A stretch of 64,000 bases of DNA from Selenobaculum gibii (GCF_030273445.1 NZ_CP120678.1:2023501-2087500), one strand, 5' to 3'; shown: positions 1 through 8,949, numbered from the stretch's first letter. Numbers and translations: made by a program. Notes: generated from the letters alone by a model not told the origin.

Positions 1-132
1 AAATTATCATACTTTACTTGCTATAGCAAAATTATTCTGCTAAAATTAGAAAAATTTCGTACGAAAGCGCAAAAATCGTATTAGTACAATTTTTATTTTA
101 ATCTATTACAGTGAAGAATGTGAGGTATTTCC

Positions 133-1011
133 ATGGAAAACAGATATCAATTAAACAAAAATTTAGCTCAAATGCTTAAAGGCGGCGTCATTATGGACGT
201 AACCAATGTTGAGCAAGCAAAAATTGCCGAAGCAGCCGGTGCTGTCGCTGTCATGGCACTTGAACGCGTACCTGCGGATATTCGCAAAGAAGGTGGCGTC
301 GCTAGAATGTCCGATCCAAAAATGATTCGCGAAATCAAGGCAGCTGTTTCTATTCCTATTATGGCAAAAGCAAGAATTGGTCATTTTGTTGAGGCACAAA
401 TTCTAGAAGCTATCGGTATTGATTACATAGATGAAAGTGAAGTATTAACACCTGCTGATGATGTAAACCACATCGATAAATCCGCATTTAAAATTCCATT
501 TGTTTGCGGTGCACGAAACCTTGGTGAAGCGTTACGCCGTATTGGTGAAGGTGCATCCATGATTCGTACCAAAGGTGAAGCCGGTACAGGGAATGTTGTC
601 GAAGCAGTTCGCCATATGCGCACAATGGTAAACGATATGCGTCGCGTACAAATGGCATCCGAAACTGAATTAATGACCATTGCAAAAGAATTCGGCGCCC
701 CTTTTGATTTAATCAAATACGTACATGAGCACGGTAAATTACCAGTCGTGAATTTTGCAGCAGGCGGAATCGCGACACCTGCGGATGCAGCCTTAATGAT
801 GCAGCTTGGCGTTGACGGTGTATTCGTAGGTTCTGGTATCTTTAAATCCGGCGATCCAGTAAAACGCGCCAAAGCAATCGTAGAAGCAACAACTTTCTAT
901 AATGATCCTGTCAAATTAGCTGAAATCTCCGAAGATCTAGGCGAAGCAATGGTTGGCATTGAAATTGATACATTAGATAAAAATGAACGCCTCGCTAGCA
1001 GAGGTTGGTAA
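133..1011 (+). CDS. pdxS: Pyridoxal 5'-phosphate synthase lyase subunit PdxS
   Basis: PdxS condenses ribose 5-phosphate, glyceraldehyde 3-phosphate and ammonia into PLP in the DXP-independent vitamin B6 pathway; PdxT supplies the ammonia. The 292-residue protein has the family's usual length and is conserved throughout. The lysines expected in the active site are visible in [11 protein letters not shown] (K79) and [12 protein letters not shown] (K147), and the glycine-rich phosphate-binding segments [12 protein letters not shown] and [11 protein letters not shown] follow. A GAGG ribosome site precedes the ATG. The gene ends one base before pdxT, so the two are translationally coupled. The 132 bases upstream are AT-rich and should hold the promoter, but I could not pick out convincing boxes. 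The identification is secure. Confidence 0.98.
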   Translation: MENRYQLNKNLAQMLKGGVIMDVTNVEQAKIAEAAGAVAVMALERVPADIRKEGGVARMSDPKMIREIKAAVSIPIMAKARIGHFVEAQILEAIGIDYIDESEVLTPADDVNHIDKSAFKIPFVCGARNLGEALRRIGEGASMIRTKGEAGTGNVVEAVRHMRTMVNDMRRVQMASETELMTIAKEFGAPFDLIKYVHEHGKLPVVNFAAGGIATPADAALMMQLGVDGVFVGSGIFKSGDPVKRAKAIVEATTFYNDPVKLAEISEDLGEAMVGIEIDTLDKNERLASRGW

Positions 1012-1012
1012 G

Positions 1013-1585
1013 ATGAAACGTATTGGTATACTCGCTCTCCAAGGTGCAGTAGCTGAGCATATGCATGCATTATCTAAATTGCAAAATGTAACTACTTTGG
1101 CAGTGAAAACAATAGATGAAATTAAAGAAGTGGATGGATTAATCTTACCCGGTGGCGAATCTACTGCTATGGGGAAATTACTCGATTATTTTCAAATGCT
1201 TGAACCTTTAAAAAATCTAATCAATCAAGGGCTCCCCGTTTGGGGAACTTGCGCCGGAATGATTTTGCTGGCTAAAGAAATTTCCGCCCAAGAAACAAGC
1301 TATTTACAAGCAATGGACACTGTGGTAAAAAGAAATGGCTACGGCAGTCAGCTAGACAGCTTTCAAACCACCGCATCCATTCCAGAAATATCAACAGCTC
1401 CAATTCCACTTACCTTTATCCGAGCACCTTATATCGAATCAGCAAAAGAAAATGTAAAGGTACTCGCAAAAGTCGATAACAAAATTGTAGCTGCCCAGCA
1501 AGACCATATGCTGGCGACTGCATTTCATCCCGAACTAACAAACGATTTATCCTTCCATCGCTATTTTGTTGAAAAAGTTGTATAA
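1013..1585 (+). CDS. pdxT: Pyridoxal 5'-phosphate synthase glutaminase subunit PdxT
   Basis: PdxT is the class I glutamine amidotransferase that feeds ammonia to PdxS. The 190-residue protein shows the oxyanion region LPGGES, the nucleophile Cys80 in VWGTCAGM, and the His172/Glu174 pair in AFHPELT that complete the catalytic triad. I chose the ATG at 1013 because it gives the family-standard start MKRIGILALQG; an in-frame ATG 30 bases upstream lies inside pdxS. The start follows the pdxS stop by one base, typical of a two-gene pdxST operon. A long hairpin with a T-run follows and probably ends the operon. Confidence 0.97.
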   Translation: MKRIGILALQGAVAEHMHALSKLQNVTTLAVKTIDEIKEVDGLILPGGESTAMGKLLDYFQMLEPLKNLINQGLPVWGTCAGMILLAKEISAQETSYLQAMDTVVKRNGYGSQLDSFQTTASIPEISTAPIPLTFIRAPYIESAKENVKVLAKVDNKIVAAQQDHMLATAFHPELTNDLSFHRYFVEKVV

Positions 1586-1608
1586 AAGTTAAGTACATCA
1601 CAAAATAA

Positions 1609-1686
1609 AAATTCCCATATAAGTCAGATTTACAATTGATACGTTTCATATCATTGTATCCGACTTATATGGGAATTTATTTTTAT
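1609..1686. terminator. Long bidirectional hairpin terminator after pdxST
   Basis: A perfect 17-bp inverted repeat (1609-1625 with 1662-1678) encloses a second inner hairpin built on TACAA/TTGTA arms (about 1631-1659), and a T-rich tract follows at 1677-1685. It stands between pdxT on the plus strand and the CDI remnants on the minus strand, so it could end transcription from both sides. Confidence 0.75.
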
Positions 1687-1726
1687 GTACTGTGGTATGA
1701 TTAAAATGCTTTATCTGGGTTGATGT

Positions 1727-1923
1727 TTACTTTATTATTGCCTGGATTAAATTCTGCACTTCATTTGGTTTTTTATTGTTTTTTGTGTCCATTAGACCGA
1801 GAAGACTGCAACTATATTTTGATATCCTACCGCTGCATTATTTATTTTTGCTTCCTTTTCTTCTTTTGTTTGAGCATTTTTTAACTCTTTTAGCTTTTTC
1901 TCTGGTTGCTGATGTAAAATTTT
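1727..1923 (-). pseudogene. Frameshifted remnant at the tail of the CDI array
   Basis: Directly after the TGA of the neighbouring immunity gene, and in the same frame, the minus strand stays open for about 40 codons with a coding look (ILHQQPEKKLKELK, then AAVGYQNIV). It stops at TAA near 1793. In another frame the text continues as GLMDTKNNKKPNEVQNLIQ and ends at 1727. Joining the two frames gives a plausible 60-70 residue Lys/Asn-rich peptide with no start codon of its own. I read it as the decayed end of another toxin or immunity gene, or as a former extension of the 170-residue protein. I do not recognise a family, and chance open reading is not excluded. Confidence 0.35.
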
Positions 1924-2436
1924 TCACTTATATGGTGATTCATATTCTTCTACAAAAAGCCCCATATTTATAGCTCCTTTGATTGCTTTTTTACATAACC
2001 GCCAACTGCAAATATACATATAGTAATCATAACCAAAATGTATATACATAATATTGTCATGTTCTAGCTTACACCAAAGATCTTCTCGCAAAATCATTCG
2101 GGCTAAAATTTTAATTTCTTCTACATTTAAAATATCATTTTCCTTTAAATTATGATATAGATTAATCATTTTCTCAGAATAAAAGTCATCTTCCATCTTT
2201 GTGAATTTGCATTTTTCGATACCTACTACCTTTAACGACTTTATATCATTACTACTCATGAACGCTACTATTGTATCAATATAAGCATCTTCTACAATAA
2301 TATAATCCATCTTAGTCACTTTATATTCGTTGAAAGTTTTCCCTATATCTGAAAATGATGTCCATTCATTACAAGTATATTTATCAAACTCATCACGGTA
2401 AACAGGATTATATTTCGTTATGCGCCAAGAAAACAT
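1924..2436 (-). CDS. Putative CDI immunity protein (cassette D)
   Basis: This 170-residue acidic soluble protein (start MFSWRITKYNPVYRDEF) has no signal peptide or membrane segment. It sits 3 bases downstream of the cassette D toxin coding region, on the same strand, which is the position a CdiI immunity gene always occupies. The sequence is rich in Asp/Glu, Tyr and Ile, as is usual for proteins that plug basic nuclease toxins. I recognise the opening as a type often seen after polymorphic toxin genes but cannot name a domain family with certainty. Its role as neutraliser of the Ntox21-like toxin upstream is inferred from position only. Confidence 0.7.
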   Translation of the reverse strand: MFSWRITKYNPVYRDEFDKYTCNEWTSFSDIGKTFNEYKVTKMDYIIVEDAYIDTIVAFMSSNDIKSLKVVGIEKCKFTKMEDDFYSEKMINLYHNLKENDILNVEEIKILARMILREDLWCKLEHDNIMYIHFGYDYYMYICSWRLCKKAIKGAINMGLFVEEYESPYK

Positions 2437-2439
2437 TTT

Positions 2440-4332
2440 CTAATCTCCTATCCAATTTAACTCAGCATCGTAAGTACCCAACCTAGTTTTCTTACTCCCT
2501 AAATCTTCTACTGACCTTGCAGCTTTCCAAACACCTCCATTATGGCTATCTACATCTGGAGTAATGTATAAATTGCTCTTTTTATAGACAGGTTGACCAT
2601 GTGAATAACCGTCAATTTTTTGGAACCCTAAGTCTTTTGCTGCTGCAGTAGCGTCCTTTATGTTTCCAAAGACTCTAATTGCACCACGTTCATTACCCAG
2701 AACTTCAAATACCTCTGCAAACCTCAGTACCTTTTGTACCAATTTCTCAGCAATTCCTACATCGAGAAGTGTTAACCCTAAATCTACTGATAATCGCCCT
2801 ATTTCATATCCTGTAGCATACGCAGAACCATCCGCTATGTTATCAAAGCGATCTTGGATTCCTTGAAGTGCATTTTCACCTATTTCTTTAACAATGCTAG
2901 GATCTTTCCATATATCAGCAATAACGCTACCTATACCTTCCATAGTATCAATTGAATGCTCAATTATACTCTTGAATGCTTCTATAGTTTCAATCCCTTG
3001 ATCTTTTAATCCATATTTAAGCCCTTCATATACTTCTGCAGTATCTGTAACGATATGACTTAATCTGTTATTTCTCACTTCACTAACTGCTACACTTGCA
3101 CCAGTTTGGGCATTCCCTCCAACTACTTTTGCGGCGGCTGCTCCTACGATGGCTGTTGCCCATTGGAGTAATGCTGGGTCTTTTATGTTTTTCAGTTCGT
3201 TCATTACTAGTTGGGTAAGTCCTGCACTAGCTGCTCCTTCGGCAAATTTTCCTCCGCCTACTTTGGACATGATTCCGCCTAGTACCATATCTAGTGCTGC
3301 TTTTTCTGGACTTCCTTCTTTGAGCCCTAAGTCGCCTATTGCTTTAAATGCTACTTCACCAAATAGCTGTGCCAGTTCTTGTTGTTCGGCAACAGTTTTT
3401 CTGTCAAAGATTTTTTCTAATGTATTTAGTGAATTTTGAGTATCTCTACTTAGCCCAGTTAAATCTTGGTCTGGATTGCTTCTGATTTCTATTGTTCCTT
3501 CTGCTATTGCGGATTTTGTTGTGGAATCTGCTTCATCACTTGAAGTTACTCCGATATTAGGGGTAATTCCTTTGTCTTTATCTTTTGCATTTGGTTTTGT
3601 ATTTACATTAATTCCACTACTACTTGATTCATATTCCGCCTTATTCTCAATATCAGAATACGTCAATGTATCTGTGCTAAGTTTATTTTTACTAGCATCC
3701 GCTTCACTTGCAATGACTACACCTTTTAAGTCAGTATTTTTGCCAACTTCAATATCGAAGCCACCTTTGCCTGCATAAATGCCGGCTTGGTCGGTTACGC
3801 TTTCGTAGTTGGAGTTGGTTTTGCCTTTGTTTTTGCCGCCTGTGATTCCTGCATTTTCATAGGTGGCTGGCTTTCCTTTTGGCTGTGATACGTCTACACT
3901 AAAGTTAAAGCCACTGCTATTATTCTTTTCGTCATAGGTTTCTTTATCTTGAAGGCTTTCGATATTTAGGTCTTTACCTACTTCCATTTTTATGGTTTCG
4001 CCTTCGAGTTTACTGCCGATGATGTTGGTGTCTTGTCCGGATTTTGTGGCAAGTGTATCTTGGGCTGTGATTGTGCTTGCTACGTGTGTTTCGGCATTTT
4101 CTTTTACTTCGCCGTTTGCTTTGTTATAGCCTGCATTGATTCCACTTATTCCACTAAAGTCTATACTTACGCCGATGCTTGCGGAGCTACTGGAGTTATC
4201 TCCTTTGCCTATGTTTTTATTTTCTCCGGCAATGATATCGATATTTTCGTTGGCTTCGAGATTTACGTTTTCGCCGGAGATTTCACTGCCTTTGACGGTG
4301 GTGTCTTTTTCAGTTGCTTTGACGTTTAACAA
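2440..4332 (-). CDS. Orphan CdiA C-terminal cassette D (Ntox21-like toxin end)
   Basis: A displaced 3' part of a cdiA gene, 630 residues. Residues 1-420 are nearly identical to residues about 1775-2190 of the full CdiA in this window: the last haemagglutinin segment (ITVKGSEI-type repeats), then the pretoxin region ending AVSEVRNN. After RNN the sequence is unrelated: about 110 residues of an entry-like domain (residues near IEAFKSIIEHSIDTMEGIG) and a C-terminus with YITPDVDSHNGGVWKA and TRLGTYDAELNWIGD. That end looks like the Ntox21/toxin C-terminal family of predicted RNases (from memory). The only start is a TTG inside the flanking repeat with no ribosome site, and there is no secretion signal. 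It is probably silent until recombined into cdiA. Confidence 0.8.
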   Translation of the reverse strand: MLNVKATEKDTTVKGSEISGENVNLEANENIDIIAGENKNIGKGDNSSSSASIGVSIDFSGISGINAGYNKANGEVKENAETHVASTITAQDTLATKSGQDTNIIGSKLEGETIKMEVGKDLNIESLQDKETYDEKNNSSGFNFSVDVSQPKGKPATYENAGITGGKNKGKTNSNYESVTDQAGIYAGKGGFDIEVGKNTDLKGVVIASEADASKNKLSTDTLTYSDIENKAEYESSSSGINVNTKPNAKDKDKGITPNIGVTSSDEADSTTKSAIAEGTIEIRSNPDQDLTGLSRDTQNSLNTLEKIFDRKTVAEQQELAQLFGEVAFKAIGDLGLKEGSPEKAALDMVLGGIMSKVGGGKFAEGAASAGLTQLVMNELKNIKDPALLQWATAIVGAAAAKVVGGNAQTGASVAVSEVRNNRLSHIVTDTAEVYEGLKYGLKDQGIETIEAFKSIIEHSIDTMEGIGSVIADIWKDPSIVKEIGENALQGIQDRFDNIADGSAYATGYEIGRLSVDLGLTLLDVGIAEKLVQKVLRFAEVFEVLGNERGAIRVFGNIKDATAAAKDLGFQKIDGYSHGQPVYKKSNLYITPDVDSHNGGVWKAARSVEDLGSKKTRLGTYDAELNWIGD

Positions 4333-4443
4333 AGGAGGTTGTCAGTAACGATTAAAGTATCGTACCGCAACCTCCTTTGCTTCTGTTTTTGCAGAATTAT
4401 TTAGTATTACTGAATCTAAGGTTCAGACAAGAAGAACCGTCTC
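4331..4443. repeat. CDI hairpin repeat, copy 1
   Basis: The outer stem AAAGGAGGTTG (4331-4341) pairs with CAACCTCCTTT (4368-4378), and an inner stem pairs GTAACGAT with ATCGTAC. A shared flank follows on the plus strand: TTCTG/CAGAA mini-hairpin, ATTATTTAGTATTACTGAA, and an end resembling AGACAA-A-GAACCGTC. It abuts the first codons of cassette D. In the transcribed (minus) direction the 5' arm carries a perfect Shine-Dalgarno sequence, which the 3' arm would sequester. Confidence 0.85.
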
Positions 4444-4721
4444 CCCGTCTTTTTATGCAAGTATATCATTTTGTTGTCAAAAAAGGAACGTCCCTTCTGT
4501 CCTCCTGTCCTCCCCATTTTTATGGTTTCGCCTTCGAGTTTACTGCCGATGATGTTGGTGTCTTGTCCGGATTTTGTGGCAAGTGTATCTTTTGCTGTGA
4601 TTGTGCTTACATGTGTTTCTGCGTTTTCTTTTACTTCGCCGTTTGCTTTGTTGTAGCCTGCATTGATTCCGGTTATTCCACTGCCTTTGACGGTGATGTC
4701 TTTTTCGGTGGCGTTTAACAA
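4416..4721 (-). pseudogene. Truncated haemagglutinin fragment between cassettes C and D
   Basis: About 70 codons starting LNATEKDITVKG match the same cdiA segment that opens every cassette. Relative to cdiA there is an internal deletion, so that GSGITG runs straight into INAGYNKANGEVKE. Homology stops abruptly after KLEGETIKM near 4512. The rest of the reading frame is unrelated low-value sequence running into repeat copy 1. Cassette A carries the same internal deletion, which shows the two share an ancestor. No toxin domain remains, so this is the stump of a lost cassette. Confidence 0.75.
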
Positions 4722-4835
4722 AAGAGGTTGTCAATAACGATTAAAATATCGCACCACAACCTCCTTTGCTTCTGTTTTTGCAGAATTATTTAGTGCTACT
4801 GAATTTAAATTTTAGACAAAAAGAACCGTCCCTAT
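4720..4835. repeat. CDI hairpin repeat, copy 2
   Basis: The same element as at 4331: arms AAAGAGGTTG (4721-4730, one base different) and CAACCTCCTTT (4757-4767). The shared flank with the TTCTG/CAGAA mini-hairpin follows, ending in AGACAAAAAGAACCGTCCC near 4833. It precedes the truncated fragment 4416-4721 in the transcribed direction. The remaining stretch 4836-4904 shows nothing I can assign. Confidence 0.85.
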
Positions 4836-4904
4836 GTATTTTTCCATTCTCTTCATGGATACTCATTTGCGTTTTTCAGCTCTTCTAATTAGTTGGAGAT
4901 GACT

Positions 4905-5309
4905 TCATGAGAAAATATATAGGTCGATATAAAATTCAGCTTGTATATCGTGAGCAAACTCAATAAATTTACTATCAAAATACATTGTTGGTTTTTCATT
5001 ACTCTCTATATTTACAACTATTCCAAAGAGGTAATCAACATTATATGTCCTCTTTAATTCTATAAGCTTCTTCTGTTTATCTTCTAATATTGCAACCACT
5101 TTTAGTAGCTGTTCATTGATGTCGAGTGATTCTTCATATTCTGTACTTATAACCCAACAGGTATCCTTCCTTTTGAAACTTCTCCCTTCAATATCATCCC
5201 CCTTAACCCACGATTTCTGTGGATTAATCTTTAATTGCTCTGTTGCGATACATGGATGAAGAGTATCACCAATTATTGAAAAATCAACTTTTATATTAGT
5301 TTTATCCAA
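4905..5309 (-). CDS. DUF4279-like putative immunity protein (cassette C)
   Basis: A 134-residue soluble protein immediately downstream of cassette C. The opening IKVDFSIIGDTLHPCIATEQL, the segment PQKSWVKGDDI and the ending IEFAHDIQAEFYIDLYIF-type block follow the DUF4279 pattern as I remember it: a beta-strand opening, a K-W-KGD turn, and a C-terminal D.DLY strand. DUF4279 proteins are common companions of polymorphic toxins. Position makes it the likely antidote of the toxin encoded 33 bases upstream. A partial second copy of its last codons survives at 7195-7258. Confidence 0.75.
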   Translation of the reverse strand: MDKTNIKVDFSIIGDTLHPCIATEQLKINPQKSWVKGDDIEGRSFKRKDTCWVISTEYEESLDINEQLLKVVAILEDKQKKLIELKRTYNVDYLFGIVVNIESNEKPTMYFDSKFIEFAHDIQAEFYIDLYIFS

Positions 5310-5342
5310 AATATAACCTCCCCCAAAGGTAACAACATTCTA

Positions 5343-7130
5343 TCATTTTATATACTCTCCAGTAGAAAGACCTTCACCCTTTCCTCCTTTTAAATAAATT
5401 AAAAGCTCCCCTGTATCTTTATCAACATATAAATCGTAACGAGCAATATTTTTCTTGCCAACGAATTGCTCTTTTAATTGATGCGCATCGACTCCCATAT
5501 TTTTTAAATATCCATCACTGACTTTATTTATATTGATGGAACTACCTAATCTCATGGAGCCACGTTCATTATCTAATGCTTCAATCGCTTTTGAGAGAGT
5601 AGGTACTTTTTGAACTAATTTATTCGCTAATCCTAAATCTAAAAAGGTGAGTCCAACATCTACGAATAAATACCCTAATTGTTCTCCTGTTTCATGCGCA
5701 GAACCATTAGATAAAGTATCTAAACGATCTTGATATTCTTGAAGCGTATCCTCACCGATTTTTGCTATAATACTAGGATCGTTCCATGCATCAGCAAGAA
5801 AGCTCCCAATTCCTGTCACAGTATCAATCGGATGTTCAATTATTTGCTTGAACGCGTCTACAGCCTGAATACCCTGACTTTGAACTCCATCAATAAATCC
5901 TTCTCCAGTTGTAATAGGATGAAGCAAGATATCTCTTAATTCATTATTTTTCGTTGCACTTGCTGCAACGCTTCCACCTGTTTGCGCATTTCCATGAGTA
6001 AGTTTAGCTACTGTTTTCCCAAGGATATAGCTTGCCCATTGCATTAATGCAGGGTCGCCTAATTTAGCGATTTCATTTATAAAAATTTCATTTACAGCAC
6101 CAGATATAGCACCACTCTTAAAGTCACTCCCACCTAGTTTTGCACTAGTTCCTGCCACAGCCGCATGAAGAATAGCTTTATATACACTTCCATCATCCCA
6201 GCCCAATTCTTTACTGATCCTATGTATTTCATTATTGGCAATTTCGCCAAATAGCTGTGCGAGTTCTTGTTGTTCCGCTACTGTTTTTCTATCAAAAATT
6301 TTTTCTAATGCATTTAGTGAATTTTGAGTATCTCTACTTAGCCCAGTTAAATCTTGGTCTGGATTGCTTCTGATTTCTATTGTTCCTTCTGATATTGCGG
6401 ATTTTGTTGTGGAATCTGCTTCATCACTTGAAGTTACTCCGATATTAGGCGTAATTCCTTTGTCTTTATCTTTTGCATTTGGTTTTGTATTTACATTAAT
6501 TCCACTACTACTTGATTCATATTCCGCCCTATTTTCTATATCAGAATAAGTCAGCGTATCCGTGCTAAGTTTATTTTTACTCGCATCCGCTTCACTTGCA
6601 ATGACTGCACCTTTTAAGTCAGTATTTTTGCCAACTTCAATATCGAAGCCACCTTTGCCTGCATAAATGCCGGCTTGGTCGGTTACGCTTTCGTAGGTGG
6701 AGTTTATCTTGCCTTTATTTTTACCGCCTGTGATTCCTGCATTTTGGTAAGTAGCTGGCTTTCCTTTTGGCTGTGATACATCTACGCTAAAGTTAAAGCC
6801 ACTGCTATTATTCTTTTCGTCATAAGTTTCTTTATCTTGAAGGCTTTCGATGTTTAAATCTTTGCCGACTTCCATTTTTACGGTGTTGCCTTCAAGTTTA
6901 CTGCCTATGATATTGGTGTCTTGTCCGGATTTTGTGGTGAGTGTGTCTTTTGCTGTGATTGTGCTTGCTACATGGATTTCTGCGTTTTCTTTTACTTCGC
7001 CGTTTGCTTTGTTATAGCCTGCATTGATTCCACTTATTCCGCTAAATCCTATGCTTACGCCGATGCTTGCGGAGCTACTGGAGTTATCTCCTTTGCCTAC
7101 GTTTTTGTTCCGGCAATGACATTGATATTT
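5343..7130 (-). CDS. Orphan CdiA C-terminal cassette C (KGGKGEG-type toxin end)
   Basis: A displaced cdiA 3' module. The first recognisable start in the open frame is the ATG at 6875, giving 510 residues. The frame itself is open to about 7107, where loss of bases relative to cdiA (14265 region) shifts it. The haemagglutinin part is near-identical to CdiA. The pretoxin part after QELAQLFGE is a divergent allele, ending ASATKNN instead of SEVKNN. The 100 residues after NN resemble those of cassette D (QIIEHPIDTVTGIGSFLADA), suggesting a shared entry domain. The last ~65 residues contain YDLYVDKDTGELLIYLKGGK, a short polymorphic-toxin end that I believe is of the toxin-33 kind. There is no secretion signal, so it is likely unexpressed on its own. 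Confidence 0.75.
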   Translation of the reverse strand, partial: KYQCHCRNKNVGKGDNSSSSASIGVSIGFSGISGINAGYNKANGEVKENAEIHVASTITAKDTLTTKSGQDTNIIGSKLEGNTVKMEVGKDLNIESLQDKETYDEKNNSSGFNFSVDVSQPKGKPATYQNAGITGGKNKGKINSTYESVTDQAGIYAGKGGFDIEVGKNTDLKGAVIASEADASKNKLSTDTLTYSDIENRAEYESSSSGINVNTKPNAKDKDKGITPNIGVTSSDEADSTTKSAISEGTIEIRSNPDQDLTGLSRDTQNSLNALEKIFDRKTVAEQQELAQLFGEIANNEIHRISKELGWDDGSVYKAILHAAVAGTSAKLGGSDFKSGAISGAVNEIFINEIAKLGDPALMQWASYILGKTVAKLTHGNAQTGGSVAASATKNNELRDILLHPITTGEGFIDGVQSQGIQAVDAFKQIIEHPIDTVTGIGSFLADAWNDPSIIAKIGEDTLQEYQDRLDTLSNGSAHETGEQLGYLFVDVGLTFLDLGLANKLVQKVPTLSKAIEALDNERGSMRLGSSININKVSDGYLKNMGVDAHQLKEQFVGKKNIARYDLYVDKDTGELLIYLKGGKGEGLSTGEYIK

Positions 7131-7194
7131 TCTTTACTGATTTTTCATTTAGCTATTAAGTTTTTAGACAAAGAGTCCCGTCATTTTTTATAAA

Positions 7195-7258
7195 AAAAAC
7201 ATATAGGTCTATGTAAAATTCAGCTTTTATGTCATGAGCAAACTCAATATCTTTACAA
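7195..7258 (-). pseudogene. 3' remnant of a DUF4279-like immunity gene
   Basis: The minus strand encodes KDIEFAHDIKAEFYIDLY, almost the same as the C-terminus of the DUF4279-like protein at 4905-5309. Only these ~20 codons survive; upstream and downstream sequence is unrelated. It is joined to the 5' side of cassette C and to another immunity gene, and marks a past recombination or deletion within the array. Confidence 0.65.
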
Positions 7259-7260
7259 TC

Positions 7261-7515
7261 TTATAAAATATAAAATCCTTCTTCAAATATATCCCCACTA
7301 TTAAAAACTTCCTCAAGGGATTTTTCATTAACAGATATATTCATCACCAAATTACGCGGATTATCATAGAATTTACTTATTCGATTATTATTGCATACAA
7401 AATGCCAACCTTTAGGACTATGGATTATTCCATACAAATCCCCCATATATTTAAATTAAATTTCTCGCCCGTCTGCCAAATCACATAATAATAAATTATA
7501 ATTATAATTTTTCAA
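7261..7515 (-). pseudogene. Immunity gene of cassette B with an in-frame stop
   Basis: A GGAGG ribosome site precedes a TTG start at 7515. The frame reads MKNYNYNLLLCDLADGREI, meets TAA at 7456-7458, and continues in the same frame for 65 more codons (FKYMGDLYGIIHSPKGWHF onward) to a stop at 7261. The whole would be an 85-residue protein of the small acidic kind found after short polymorphic toxins. It follows the cassette B toxin by about 22 bases. The stop codon probably inactivates it; restart at the ATG at 7446 would lose the first 21 codons. The family is not recognised with certainty. Confidence 0.65.
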
Positions 7516-7537
7516 ATCTAATCCTCCTTTTTAGTAA

Positions 7538-8830
7538 TCATTCTCTTCTTACATTCTTCCACTTATGTCTATGTGGGAAAGTATGACTCCCATCTGGATT
7601 AAGTAAATCAACTGACGAATTAGGTTCCTTTTTTTTGGCAAACTGTTTCCATCCGTTGTAGAATGATTATCCGTAGGATTTCTCTTTTCCACTACATCTT
7701 TAATATCTGAAGATAAATAAATATCATATGCCCAATCTTTCATTTCTGAAAAAGAATTTCCTAGCCACTCACCAGTAGAGCTAACCCAACCACCAACTTC
7801 AGCAGACCAAGTTGCTATTACTTCTCCTGCCTCATTTTTTAAAACTTGCACTCCTGCGTCTATAGCAATTACAATTCCAGCAGCTGCTAAAAGATCTTTC
7901 ATTCCTGGTATCTCTAATGCCCAATGCGTTAAAAGGTTATTTCTTACTTCACTAACCGCTACACTTGCACCAGTTTGAGCTTTTCCTCCGACTACTTTTG
8001 CAGCGGCTGCTCCTACGATGGCTGTTGCCCATTGGAGTAATGCTGGGTCTTCTATATTTTTTAGTTCGTTCATTACTAGTTGGGTAAGTCCTGCACTTGC
8101 TGCTCCTGCTTTGAAGCTACCTCCACCTACTTTGGACATGATTCCCCCAAATACCATATCTAGTGCTGCTTTTTCTGGACTTCCTTCTTTGAGTCCTAAG
8201 TCGCCTATTGCTTTAAATGCTACTTGTCCAAATAGCTGTGCGAGTTCTTGTTGTTCTTGCACTGTTTTTTTATCGAAGATTTTATCTAATGCATTTAATG
8301 CATTTTCTGTGTCTCGACTAAGGTTAGCGATATTTTGCTGTGGATTGCTTTTGATTTCTATTGTTCCATCTGCTATTGCAGCTTTTGTTGTTGAATCAGC
8401 CTCACCATTTGATGATGTTCCCACTACTGGTGTTGCCCCTTGATTTTTATAGTTGGGGTCACCTTTATCGTATTTTCTGCTATCATAGGCTATACCTGAA
8501 CTACTTGCTTCATATTCTGCTTTATTCTCTATATCAGAATATGTAAGCGTATCCGTACTAAGTTTATTTTTACTCGCATCCGCTTCGCTGGCTATGACTG
8601 CACCTTTTAAGTCGGTATTTTTCCCTACTTCAATATCGAAGCCACCTTCACCTGCATAGATGCCGGCTTGATCGGTTACGCTTTCGTAGTTGGAGTTGGT
8701 ATTACCTTTGTTTTTACCGCCTGTGATTCCTCCATTTTCATAGGTTACTGCCTTTCCTTAGATTTATGTTTTTGCCGGTGATTTCACTGTCTTTGACGGT
8801 GATGTCTTTTGCGGTAGCTTTGATGTTTTC
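7538..8830 (-). pseudogene. Orphan CdiA C-terminal cassette B, frameshifted
   Basis: A displaced cdiA 3' module of a more divergent allele (KSNPQQNIANLSRDTENAL instead of RSNPDQDLTGLSRDTQNSL). Near 8757 a deletion joins the first ~22 codons (ATAKDITVKDSEITGKN) out of frame to the rest, which is then open to 7549. After SEVRNN the toxin part is about 130 residues. Near 7630 an A8 run shifts the frame; restoring one base gives KKKEPNSSVDLLNPDGSHTF followed by PHRHKWKNVRRE and a TGA at 7538. That ending resembles the bacterial toxin 24 type with its middle missing (from memory). Shift and deletion together make it a decayed cassette, unless the A-run is used for slippage. Confidence 0.7.
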
Positions 8831-8832
8831 AC

Positions 8833-8949
8833 AAAGGAGGTTGTCAGTAACGATTGAAACATCGTACCGCAACCTCCTTTGCTTCTGTTTTTGCAGAATT
8901 ATTTAGTATTACTACATCTGGTTTTAAACAAGAATAACCGACCCTTTGT
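8833..8949. repeat. CDI hairpin repeat, copy 3
   Basis: Arms AAAGGAGGTTG (8833-8843) and CAACCTCCTTT (8870-8880) enclose the CGATTGAAACATCG inner stem. The common flank follows, with a degenerate end (AACAAGAATAACCGACCC). It lies directly upstream, in the transcribed direction, of cassette B. A further partial tail (TTAGACAAAGAGTACC near 8967-8983) matches 7160-7176. The stretch 8990-9073 shows nothing else. Confidence 0.85.

Noticed and set aside
3149..3439. Plus-strand frames inside the CDI cassettes, repeated at 8018, 10247 and 13195
   Set aside because: They are antisense shadows of the conserved pretoxin coding region; their recurrence only reflects the duplication of that region.
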